This document shows, piece after piece, positions 22,400-32,700 of a DNA stretch of 64,000 nucleotides. Source of the stretch: Scilla litardierei (Eukaryota > Streptophyta > Magnoliopsida > Asparagales > Asparagaceae). The notes under the pieces are model-generated. The model was given only the letters and a program-made list of their open reading frames with translations. It searched no databases and was not told the DNA's origin. A program made the position numbers and the translations under genes. The DNA is taken from assembly GCA_030789695.1 (NCBI GenBank), contig CM061140.1, positions 79,856,422-79,920,421 of the forward strand, written 5' to 3'. Position 1 is the first letter of the stretch. Each line of letters begins with the position of its first letter.

Positions 22400-22579
22400 T
22401 CCCTCGCTCTCGCTGATTGTTCTCCTGCTTGACTCCATCCTAGTTTGGGGGGATTGTCGCGCTAGTCCATTACTTCCATTCCAATTCTATTTATGTTTTA
22501 ACTCACCCATCCTTGTAAGTGGTGGTGTTGTCTGAGTTATAGCTTCTCGTTGTCCCAGTGTCTCCCCTCCTATCATTGT
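22400..22579 (+). mobile_element. 3' untranslated region of H, first part
   Basis: It follows the H pol stop and includes tagtttggggggattgtcg. A second cttgggggagtcacatttgg lies past the MITE near 23349. Such purine runs after pol are usual for Athila/Tat elements. Target duplication ATCATTGT occupies 22572-22579. Confidence 0.6.
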
Positions 22580-23304
22580 AAGGGTGGCAATTTTCGGCCC
22601 GGCACGATAGCCCGGCACGATAAGACCGTGCTTGGGCCAACAATTTTGGCCCGAAATCCTTATCGGATCGGGCCGGCCCGGCCCGGTTCATTTAAGGGCC
22701 GGACTCGGGCCAAGCTTTTCAGCCCATGGGCGGCACAGCACGGCACGAAAAGTATTTGATCGCCCCCACTTCAATTTGACCACACACTGATCTAAAGCAG
22801 ATTTCAGTAATGTGCATTCATTTAAGGTGTTGAGTCCAATGTAATGAATCTTATTAGATCAAGGTCCAAATATCATAAATTTTAACAACTTTCCGCCAGC
22901 ACCAACTTTGATGTCTTCGGATCTTGGGGGTCGATCTCAGTTTCCGAGAAGAGACAAAGAACCACCAACATGTTACTTCATCTTGCCAAATAAATGAAAA
23001 CAATGTAGGACACATCAACTTATGCAACACACTTAATCCTCTTCTTTCGTGCTTTATTTCGATGCATCTTTAAACATATGAGACAAGTTTGTGTTTAAAA
23101 ATATGATAAAATATTGTCACAATACATAATTCATTCAATCCTATCGGACCGGGCCGGGCGGCCCGAATTTTTATCGGACCGTGCCCGGGCCTCTCTGGAA
23201 TGGCCCGAAGTCTTATCGGGCCGGGCCGGCCCAGTCCTTTAAGAAAACCGGACCGGGCCGGCACGGCCCGATAAGACCGGGCCGGCCCGAATTGCCACCC
23301 CTAT
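22580..23304. mobile_element. hAT-type MITE, 725 bp
   Basis: It begins AAGGGTGGCAAT and ends ATTGCCACCCCTAT, inverted repeats with slight mismatch. It is flanked by a perfect 8-bp duplication ATCATTGT (22572-22579 and 23305-23312), the length made by hAT transposases. The ends are rich in GGCCCGG and CGATAAGACCG, repeated in both orientations. The middle (22760-23130) is AT-rich with no coding frame, so it is non-autonomous. Confidence 0.88.
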
Positions 23305-23445
23305 ATCATTGTGCCCATCTATCATTTTGGGGCCCAGCTTAGTCCAGCTTGGGGGAGTCACATTTGGCGTCAATTTTTGTTGTCCTTAGTGTTCATTTTG
23401 TACATATTGCATATCATCAGTATCATCATCATCATTATTTGCATT

Positions 23446-23494
<49 letters not shown>

Positions 23495-23515
23495 ATATCT
23501 ATATCTATATCTATA
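23305..23515 (+). mobile_element. 3' untranslated region of H, second part, ending in a TA microsatellite
   Basis: H sequence resumes after the MITE (cccagcttagtccagcttggggg), then an ATC repeat near 23418-23435 and (TA)n from about 23450. The Helitron is inserted in this TA run, and sequence like it resumes after 36969. Confidence 0.6.
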
Positions 23516-23520
23516 TCTAT
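23450..23520. repeat. (TA)n followed by five TCTATA units
   Basis: About 20 TA units are followed by TCTATA repeated five times up to the Helitron 5' end. TCTATA is itself the first hexamer of that end, so the exact terminus is ambiguous by up to four units. Confidence 0.9.
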
Positions 23521-23539
23521 ATTATAAAACAGGGATGTT

Positions 23540-23680
23540 ATCATGGGTTATTGGATAAGAGAATTTGGATAAGAGATATTGGTTATATGTATTGTTGTAT
23601 GTGGATATGTGTATGTTGTATAAGAGATTTTGGTTAAGAGATAATGGATAAGAGATAATGGATAAGAGAATTTGGTTTTG
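23540..23680. repeat. GGATAAGAGA repeats near Helitron 5' end
   Basis: Irregular copies of ggataagaga and ggataagagat occur every 10-40 bp. They lie just inside the Helitron start. No coding content. Confidence 0.6.
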
Positions 23681-23811
23681 GTTATGTGTAATTGAGTGTT
23701 ATGTTTATATAGATTGTATAGGGTATGAGAAATTGAGATATGAGATATTGGATATAAGAAATCAAATCAAATCAGATTTTTTTGATCACATCACCTAAAA
23801 TATTAATTTTT

Positions 23812-24700
23812 TTAAAATTTTGAAATCCCCTTTGCGTTTGCTCTCTGATGTTTTTTGATCACATCATAAAAACGAGGGAAAAATTCTTCTCCCCTCCATT
23901 TTGACCACATCTTCAAGCTCCCCTCCATTCTTCTCCCCTCCATCTCTGATGCCTTTTGTAATTCAAGCTCGCACTGCTGAGAGAACAATGAGGGATTTGG
24001 AGGGAAAGTGATCACAAGCAGCCACGTGGCCAATTTAACAGCCTTCATCTCCCTCATCTTCAACCTCAGCTTCAACCACATCAGAGAAAGGAATTTGGAG
24101 GGAAAGTTATCATCTTCCTCCACGCAAAGAAACGGAGCCTGTGAAGTTTGATGGCCAATGATGTGATTAACAGTCCTGCTTCCGTTATGTAAGTGTAAAA
24201 GATTGGATTTATTATGTTTTTTTGATCTTTTCTTGGTTTGTATCTTGACATCCATCTCGAGAAAACGCAGCCTCAACACTTGCTTGCTGGCACCTCCTTC
24301 ATCATCATCGGAGCCACCAACCTCGAGATTTCTAGGTTGGTTGTCCCACTGTCCTTCAAGTGTTTGATGTAATTCCTCAAAGAAAAAAGTTAATTTTTTG
24401 CATGTTTCTGCTGAACTTTTGCCCGAGCTATTTTATGTGATATGTAAGTAGGCACGTCAGGACATTGTGCACCTTCACATACCTTGCACTTTCTCCAGAC
24501 TCTAGAAAACTTAGTTCATCACTTTCAAATGAAGGCAGTGAAAACAAAACAGTAATACATATTCCTTCAATTCTATTCCTCAATTTGCACACTCTCGAGG
24601 TAAACGATACTAATTTATTGAATGGAAGTAAGAAACTAAACTGGATAAGAAAGAATTGTTTGGCACTTACTGGATAAGAAAGAATTTCATACACTTACTT
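23812..24700. other. Helitron segment without recognisable gene
   Basis: A minus frame of 155 residues (24279-23812) is open but Lys/Ser-rich and without any family motif I know. A plus frame at 24465-24677 is similarly anonymous. Possibly pieces of captured sequence; no support for function. Confidence 0.3.
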
Positions 24701-24954
24701 GATATTACTTTTTGATCTTAATTCTATCTTCTCTTTCTTCCATCTTCTCTTAAGTTTTAATCTGAATTTTTGATATTAACTTAGTGCACACAACGTGTTT
24801 GTTGTAATGAGTAGGTTAGCATAAAATTTATTTTGAAGACACACAAATGGAAGAAGAAGCATTCCTATTGTTTTTCCATGTTTTTATTCATATCCAGTAT
24901 TTTATGGTAAGGGACTGGATAAATTAAACACGATTTAAAAGCATTCACATTTAA

Positions 24955-26640
24955 AAGTTACATTTGAAGAATTTTTTTGAATGTGAATGAATGAAGTATC
25001 AAATTCATTCACATTCAGAAATTTGAAGATGAGGTATCATTCACATTCACATTTTGAAGATTTCAGAAATTTAATGTGAAGATGAGGTATCCTGAAAAAT
25101 GTGAAAAATGTGAATAATACCTCATCTTTAAAATGTGAAGATTTCAGAAATTTCTAAAATTCTGAATTTGAAGATGAGGTATCATTGACATTCACATTCA
25201 CATTCACATTCACATTACATTCATTCACATTAAGAAATTTCAGAAATCCCTCATCTTCAAATTCAGAAATTGAATGAATCTGAATGTGAATGAATGTGAA
25301 TGAATTTGACATCCCTCATCTTCAAATTTGAAATTCTTGAAATCCATCATCTTAAATTAATTTGAAATCCTGTAATTTCTTCAAATGTAACTTACAGAAA
25401 TTTGATACTTCATTCATTCACATTCACATTTCAAATTCACATTCATTGAGTACAAAATTCAACTGTAACTTACAGGATTTCACATTGAGTAGTTGTAATG
25501 AAAATTTAATATCATTCAGTTGTAATGAATTTTGAATTTTGAATAGTAATTTTGAATTTTAATATTAGTTGTAATATCATTCAGTTGTAATATCAATTGA
25601 AATTCATTCAGTTGTAATTTCATCCTGTAAATTTTGAATGAATTTCAGTTTACATCAAATTTGAAATCTTGTGAATGAAGTTCACGTTGTTGAATGAATT
25701 TGTAATATCAACTGAACTCATTTGAATTTCTGAATGTGAATGTGAATGAATTTGAAATCCTGTAATTTCTGAATGTGAATGAATTTGAAATCCTGTAAGT
25801 TACATTTGAAGAATTTTTTTGAATGTGAATGAATGAAGTATCAAATTCATTCACATTCAGAAATTTGAAGATGAGGTATCATTCACATTCACATTTTGAA
25901 GATTTCAGAAATTTAATGTGATGATGAGGTATCATTCTGAAATGTGAAGATGAGGTATCATTCACATTCAGAAATTTCTGAAATTCACATTTTTCAAAAA
26001 TGTGAATGTGAAAAATGTGAATGATACCTCATCTTAAAAATGTGAAGATTTCAGAAATTTCAAAATTTCTGAATTTGAAGATGAGGTGTCATTCACATTC
26101 ACATTCACATTCACATTCAAATTACATTTATTCACATTCAGAAATTTCAGAAATCCCTCATCTTCAAATTCAGAAATTGAATGAATTTGAATGTGAATGA
26201 ATTTGAAATCCCTCATCTTCAAATTTCAAATTCTTGAAATCCCTCATCTTGAATGAATTTGAAATCCTGTAATTTCTTCAAACGTAACTTACAGAAGTTT
26301 GATACTTCATTCATTCACATTCACATTTCAAATTCACATTCATTGAGTACAAAATTCAACTGTAACTTACAGGATTTCACATTGAGTACAGAATGCTACA
26401 ACATATCAAATTTTTGTTCATTGAATTTCAAATGCTAAAGAATATCAAACTTCATTGAATTTTGTACTTACACTTCATTGAATATCAAATGCTACAGAAT
26501 ATCAAACTTCATTGAATATCAAACCTCATAGAATATCAAATGCTACAGAATATCAAACTTCATTGAATTTCTGATTGGATATTCTGTAGCATTTGATAAG
26601 GTATATCAAATTTTGAATTCACATAATTTTGAATGAGTTG
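24955..26640. repeat. ATTCACATTCA-word block with a long direct duplication
   Basis: About 1.7 kb is built from tcattcacattca, gaatgtgaatgaa and gaagatgaggtatc in both orientations. The segment 24955-25492 recurs at 25797-26389 (538 and 593 bp, near-identical edges). AT-rich and non-coding; likely amplified by slippage and unequal exchange inside the Helitron. Confidence 0.85.
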
Positions 26641-27373
26641 ATAATTTTTGAATGAATTCTCAGGATATCTCAATGAATTTTTGAATGAAGTATCAATTTC
26701 AACATCAGGATATTTCAGTTTAAACTTAATCAAAAATTCAAAAATTTCAACATCAGGATTCCTCCATCTCCATAATTTTTGAATGAATTCTGTGAATGAA
26801 GTTTTGAATCAAGAGTGTTATTACAGCTATTTCAAATTTGAGTGTAAAAGATAAATTTTTGATTCTCAAGTGTAAGGATTTAAACTTGAGAATTGAGTGT
26901 TCTTACAGCTCCGGATAATTGACAGGATATTGAGTTGTTCTCTCCAAATTCAAACGTTATTACACTTGAGAATTGAGTTGCTCTCTCAACTTAAAATATT
27001 ACTAAATCCTCACAGTTATGTGCTAAATTTATTCATTGTAACAAAATTCTCATGGTTGATATTATTCATATTACTCAATTGAAAGTCTCCTTCCTAATTC
27101 CAAAGGCATGGATGTGTTTAGCTTTTAGCAGTTGGTAGAATATAGCTGCTTTCATGACTACTTATGAACTGGTTCTAATGGGGATTCTAATAGGAACCAC
27201 ATATAAACTGGAGTTTTAGATTTAAAATAAAATGACTTTATTTATAAATTATTCTGGCTGAAATATTTCATTCTGGCTGAAATAAAATGACTGTATTCTC
27301 AAAAATATTTCATGTCACTGTTCTATCTCTTTTTGTACTTTATGAAAATGATGAGACCTAATGTGTTTTGTAG

Positions 27374-27573
27374 GTGCCAGAGAAGTTCACAATGCCCCAT
27401 GTGTTGGCAGGAAATCAGCTTGAGGGATCCTACCAGGTTCAGTAGATTCATACTTGACTTAGATAACACCGTAGTTAGAATTGGAACACGTATAATTTTT
27501 TGATTGGTGCACTTTTCATGCTGAATGTGACAGCCAAGAACTACTTGAGGCTGTGAATAGGGAGAGGAGCATG
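27374..27573 (+). pseudogene. Captured RHF1A/RHF2A-type RING ligase fragment (two exons)
   Basis: After an acceptor (ttttgtag) the frame reads CQRSSQCPMCWQEISLRDPT (27374-27436). A GT opens an intron, and after gtgacag the next exon reads QELLEAVNRERSM (27534-27573). The two meet in phase: the Ser codon is split AG and C across the intron. This is the end of the RING-H2 finger (CPMC) and the helix after it in plant RHF-type E3 ubiquitin ligases. The rest of the gene is absent. Kept introns show capture from genomic DNA. Confidence 0.75.
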
Positions 27574-27690
27574 GTACTTTTCATGATCAATGCCATCCTG
27601 ATGGTTCATGCTGTGAATAGGGAGAGGTTCATGCTGAATGGCACTTTTCATGATCAATGCCATCCTGATGGTTATAATGTAGTTTAGTTA
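27545..27690. repeat. Tandem duplication after the RING fragment
   Basis: The string from ctgtgaatagggagagg through cttttcatgatcaatgccatcctgatgg occurs twice, about 65 bp apart, so the end of the captured RING exon was itself duplicated after capture. Confidence 0.8.
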
Positions 27691-27924
27691 TTGAACACAC
27701 ATGCAATTTGAACACACAGACTTTAGCAATATCCCTAATATCTATAAACAATGTAGCATTTGATGTTGATAACACAATGGGAAGTCTGCTTTATACTGCA
27801 TTAGATAAAATGAGAGATCACATTTTTTATTGTTGTTCTTGGTTTGTTAATGAGCCTCACAATTTATTAATGAGCTGCCATTGATCAAGATGCTAAATAT
27901 TAGTTAAATGGAATATGAACACAC

Positions 27925-28290
27925 CCGCTTTTGAATTAGGAGCCCTCATTTGAATTAGCACTTGAATATGAACAAAATATATGTGCAGTGTGTTATCCAG
28001 TTTAATTAGCATTTGAATTAGGAGCCCTCATGTGAATTAGCATTTGAATATGAACAACATATTAATGCATTTGAATTAGAATTTGAATATGAACACACAT
28101 GTATGCATTAGATAAAATCAGATATTTTGTTCATTTGAATATGAACACTTCATTTGAATATGAACAGATACTTTGTTCATTTGAATTAGCATTAGATAAA
28201 ATATGATATTTTGTACATTTGAATATGAACACTGCATTTGTTCATCAGATATTAGCATTTGAATTAGAATTTGAATATGAACACTGCATT
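27925..28290. repeat. CATTTGAATATGAACAC repeats
   Basis: Irregular copies of tttgaattag and tttgaatatgaacac every 15-40 bp. AT-rich, non-coding. Confidence 0.75.
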
Positions 28291-28299
28291 ATCTGTGAG

Positions 28300-29499
28300 G
28301 CTGCAAGTTTATCTAGAAATTGACCTGTGAGGAGCTTGAGCTTGAGCTTGCGCTTGCGCTTGCAGCCTTACATGTGATAACATCAGATGAGCTTGAGCTT
28401 GAAATTTAAATTTAAACTAGAAATTGACCTGGTCCAGTGTGTTATCAACATCCAGTTTAAATTTAGAAATTGACCTGAATTTTTTTGCAGTTGACAATGT
28501 CAATTTTTTTGCAGTTATCAACATCGAATTGCAGGTGACAATGTCAAGTTTTATATATTGGAAGTATATAGTAACAGTTCTTTGCTTGCTGGATTTACAA
28601 GTGGGAATTAGAGCCCCTTTTCATAAGTTCAAACTGATAGTGTTACATGCTCTTTAATTCATCTATTAAAAACAAAATGTTACTAACTATTAAATTCCCT
28701 GCAAATTAAAATGTTTCTTAGTGTTAATTTTAGAATATCGATACAATTCATATAGCATTATGTTTGTAACCTTTATTACCTCCAACAAATATTCCCCTCA
28801 AACTTGAAGTATAGTCATCTGTATGCAATGGATTGATTGGTGGAAATGTTTGAAGTAAATCCCAAACCCTAGCACAAAGATTGATTCGTGTTACATACTC
28901 TTTGTTTTATTCGGATGATGGAAAAAAACTACTTCCTTTCTGTCATTTTCTTTGTTTTTAGCAGCTGGTCTTAGTTATATTTGTGTATGAGTTTAAACCG
29001 TAGATTGTTTGGATAAGGAGTGGTGGATTTCGGTATTAACTAGCTTGCTTGCTTCCAAACATTACCCAGTCTTCACCGGTTTGGAATTGAGCAAAAATAT
29101 ACCCAACTCCAAAGATGTGAAGTGGCATCTTGGCTGATTTGTTGGAGGGTCCATGTGTAATTGAATTCTTATCTTCCCTGTTACAAACACATCTTCTATC
29201 GTTAATTTAGAAATTTGGAAGAAGAATGTCATTTAATTTATGTCAGCAAGTCGAGAAGGTAGCATTGATGTAAATTGTAAGATGCTGGAGCTAAAGAGCT
29301 TTGTTTTGCTATTGTCATTGCTATCATTTTAGATAGGCACACTCAGTTTAGATAATTTCAGATAAGCACTGGCTGGCTATAAAGTAATAGCTAATTTCAT
29401 TGGAATTTTACTTTTAAATCATAATTGAATTGTTTAGTTTTGCCTCAAAGAGTGACAACCACCTATGCATTTATGTGTCTGAGTTTCTGAAAATTTCAG
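28300..29499. other. Helitron spacer without recognisable gene
   Basis: It contains a short GAGCTTGAGCTTGCGCTTGCG run near 28330-28365 and otherwise AT-rich sequence resembling plant introns. No frame with family motifs was found. Confidence 0.4.
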
Positions 29500-29802
29500 G
29501 GACCCTACTATTGTGCGGTGGGGCTGACAACTCATTTGGCCGTGATATATCGGATGCTCATTATAAGGCATGTCTGTACACTAGAATCGACATCAGTGGT
29601 ACCAATGGGGAGGTTTTTCCTGGTCAGGTAATTGTTATCTTCAGAAATTATCATAATCAATGCAAACTTCTTTTTTTGCATTCCTGTTGTATCTCCTTTT
29701 CATTGTATTTGTGTTAACAATATGATCTTTGTGATTTTGCAGTTGGAGCATCAAGTTGGTGCAAGTGTAGGTATTGATGTGTGGGATCACATATGTCAAG
29801 AT
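29500..29802 (+). pseudogene. GS: Captured glutamine synthetase fragment (two exons)
   Basis: Exon one (29500-29627, acceptor tttcag, donor GTAATT) reads GPYYC, then [25 protein letters not shown] and PGQ. After an intron ending ttttgcag the next exon (29743-29802) reads LEHQVGASVGIDVWDHI. These are neighbouring segments of plant glutamine synthetase, around the ATP- and glutamate-binding part of the catalytic domain, in the correct order with normal splice borders. A one-base loss between GPYYC and NSFG shifts the frame. Only about 60 residues of the roughly 350-430-residue enzyme are present, so no enzyme can be made. Confidence 0.88.
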
Positions 29803-30159
29803 TGTAGTTTTCTGATTGGGGAACATATATTAATGTTCTATTTCTGGGTATCAATTGTGATAATGAAAGCAAGTAATTCAAGAAAGAATGGAAATGAAAA
29901 GTAGAAGTTCTGTGGTCTGTGATCAAGAACTATATGGATTTATAAGCTCTGCTGATTTTTTAACCTATTAATTGCAAATAATTAGTGTAATATGTTTTAA
30001 GATGAAATTTCACCTAGAAAGTATAGCATTCCACATGTTATCTACTTACAAACTATGCTTATTACTTATCGCCGTTTGCAGGTATGTGCTCTATTGCTCT
30101 TACTCCCACAATGTAGCACTAAAATGAAAATATATAGCATTTGTTTCATCTGAAGCAGA

Positions 30160-30292
30160 GATTAACATCCCTGAGGTGGTACTGAAGGCTGGTATCAACC
30201 TGTTTGGGGCTTTAGCTGAGATCTTTTTTGATATCTATGACAGATATGAACCAGTTAACAACGACCATGAGAATAATCGCTACATAACCACT
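30160..30292 (+). pseudogene. Captured exon-like segment, gene not recognised
   Basis: An open stretch reads EINIPEVVLKAGINLFGALA, then EIFFDIYDRYEPVNNDHE and RYITT, and ends at a good donor (CT then GTAAGT at 30293). Codon-like composition and position between the GS and NUP98 fragments suggest another captured exon. I cannot name the family. Confidence 0.5.
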
Positions 30293-30416
30293 GTAAGTAT
30301 GAGCAAAACATTGGATGAAATTGTTGTGCCATTGCGAGTGTATAATTAGTGCACATGCATTACCAGTGTATATAATGCATTGTTTAATATTTGATGACCG
30401 TTGTTCTATTGTGTAG

Positions 30417-30630
30417 CTTTCGGGCAGTCATCCAGCGGACCCTTTGGTACTTCAAATCCATTTGGTTCGTAGACTGGAAGTTCACTATTTAACACGTCTC
30501 CCAATGTATTTGGAGTGCCTTCCAGCACCCTATCTTTCGGTGCTTCATCTCCAGCTTTTGGAAGTTCAACACATGCCTTTGGATCATCATCAACTCCTGC
30601 ATTTGGCAGTTCATCCTCTTCATTAGGCAA
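30417..30630 (+). pseudogene. NUP98: Captured NUP98-type FG-nucleoporin exon
   Basis: After acceptor tgtgtag the frame reads FGQSSSGPFGTSNPFGS, a TAG (30470-30472), then [41 protein letters not shown] and SSLGK up to donor GTACTT at 30631. The FG repeats within Ser/Thr/Pro-rich spacers match plant NUP98, a nuclear pore barrier protein. The TAG sits where a CAG glutamine codon is expected. One exon only. Confidence 0.82.
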
Positions 30631-31429
30631 GTACTTATGATAGTGCATAAATATATTGCATACTTTGATTACTTGATAAAGTATAAGCTATATTTTGTAG
30701 AGTGCTAACTTAATCTATCGTGTATATCATTTCTGTTTAATGCGAGAAGATGATTATTGTCAGATTGTTGAGATTTGATCCTGTCAGATTGTTTAGAATT
30801 TAATTTTCTTTGCACAATGTAAAATTATTATTATTACCCATTGTAATTGAGCATGAGATGTTTGATGTAATGCCTCAACGAATCTCAGACTCAATAATAT
30901 GTAACTGTAAAGAAAAAACATATCTAACTTAGGTATGATTTCTTACTTCTAATCAATGGAGTCCATGGAAAGAAAATTCATTCAAGAATAGTTTAAGATA
31001 AGTGGATCCTCTACCCCCTTTATTTGTATTAGTAGCTAATACTTTACAAAACTTATATATATCATCTATCTAATAGAACTTTGAGTTATGCAGATAACAC
31101 TTTGAGGACCCGATAGCACTGGATGTGTAGGCCAAGATAATGAGCAGCATCGATAGCTTCACAGAGTTGGTCGAGTAGGTTGCAAATATAGAATCAATGA
31201 CCGGAAAATTACGGCCTTTTTAAATCATTTGAATCTATTTCTTAAGATTTTGCATTAGAAAAAAATTGTTGTTTTGATTGTTTTATGATTGAATCTGTAG
31301 GGGATAAAATGCCTCTGTTCAGAATTGTTCGAGTTGAAGAGAGTTTCAGATGAAGATTTCCAGGGAAATGTTTATTGGATCTTCCTTCGTTAGAATTTAA
31401 TCTTTACAAAAACATAAGTGTGTTGATCT

Positions 31430-31930
31430 AACCTACAGACTGGGAATATGCAGCATTCTCTAGGGAAAATGATACCAGTTAACTTAAGTTCTGGGAATAT
31501 TCAGCATTCTCTAGAGTGTATGCAGCATATGTATGTGTTTAGAGAATGCTGCATACCTTGACTGCCGTGCTTTAAGTTAACTGGGAATATGCAGCATTCT
31601 CTAGAGTGTCATTTTAAACAAATGTTAACTGGTAACATTTTCCATAGAGAAATGCTACTATTCCCAGTCTGTAGGTTAACTGGGAATATGCTACATATGT
31701 TAACTGGTAACATATGACTGCCCTTCCTCCATATGTATGTTTTTGTAAACATCATGCATATGTATGTTTTTAGAGAATGTTGTATACCTTGACTGCCATA
31801 CTTTAAGTTAACTGGGAATATGCAGCATTCTATGAAGTGTCATTTTAAACATACCTTAGGGAATAGATCAATACACTTAAGTTTGGCAGTCAAGGTATCA
31901 TTTTCCCTAGAGTGTGTTGATCTAACCTAA
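31430..31930. repeat. Cluster of GGGAATATGCAGCATTCTCTAG repeats
   Basis: The phrase ctgggaatatgcagcattct occurs at least four times, with inverted copies (agagaatgctgcata) between. The longer unit accttgactgcc...cattttaaac is duplicated near 31548 and 31788. Non-coding. Confidence 0.8.
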
Positions 31931-31964
31931 AGACTGTGAAAGCATGCATGATGTAGGAATCATA

Positions 31965-32115
31965 TTCAAAATTTGGCAGAACAAACCAGAAGTCTATGTC
32001 TAAGACTGTCCCCCAGAAGTCTGTGTCTAGGAAGCATGCATGATGTAGCAAGAAAATATTCTATAGGTGTTAGTCTGTCCCCCAGAAGTCTATGTCTAAG
32101 ACTGGAGTAGGAATC
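31965..32115. repeat. CCCCCAGAAGTCT repeats
   Basis: The segment with gtcccccagaagtct and gtctaagactg recurs three times within 150 bp, with gcatgcatgatgtag duplicated. Non-coding. Confidence 0.75.
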
Positions 32116-32501
32116 ATTAATTGACAGGCTAACTTTCTTAAACTACAAATTAAACATCAGGAAGTTTGGTAAACTTGCAATGATCTTGATTTCTTATCTG
32201 TGTTTTACTTAGTTCATGCATTCTTTTTCCTAATGTTTTCTTCAAGCATAGACTTGCATATCGTAGCATATGAAAAACAAGGAGTATTCTCACAAGTTCT
32301 TCGATCAAACTGCACTAATTGCATAGGAAGTCCTTTTTGTTTACATATTCAGAAAGTGCAGATCTTATTATGTAAATTAATGTTTGAAATTCAAAATGTG
32401 AAATATTTTCATTGTCCGTAATGTCTATATTTTTAAATTTCAAATGCCATGTAATACTATCACCTGGCTACCTGTTAATTCTTTCATTGTTTTATCTGCA
32501 G

Positions 32502-32700
32502 GCCAAGCATTAAAATTCCCGTGTCAATTATGATGCCAATAGCCCGTTTAGTACATCATACCTATAAGTTATTCTCCCAGTATGGCATGCCTGTACCCCA
32601 GCTGATACCTTCCAGAGTTAGGCTTCTTTCATGCAACAGAACTTTTAGTTGCACTAAAGCCAGAGTTCAGCTTGATTATGAACCTATAGTACCGCTCAAG
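32502..32700 (+). pseudogene. Captured sterol 3-beta-HSD/decarboxylase exon
   Basis: Between acceptor ttatctgcag and donor GTGTGT the open exon reads RPSIKIPVSIMMPIARLV, YGMPVPQLIPSRVRLLSCNRTF and LDYEPIVPLK. This is the C-terminal part of the short-chain-type catalytic domain of plant 4-alpha-carboxysterol-3-dehydrogenase/C4-decarboxylases (sterol C4 demethylation, endoplasmic reticulum). No stop or frameshift lies within the 66 codons. The NAD-binding N-terminus and catalytic Tyr-Lys are not present. Confidence 0.75.

Noticed and set aside
23812..24279. 155-residue minus-strand gene in the Helitron
   Set aside because: No family motif, low-complexity Lys/Ser content, no splice or start support; left as anonymous sequence.
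29500..29802. Functional glutamine synthetase gene
   Set aside because: Only about 60 residues, a frameshift in the first exon, and no upstream or downstream exons nearby.
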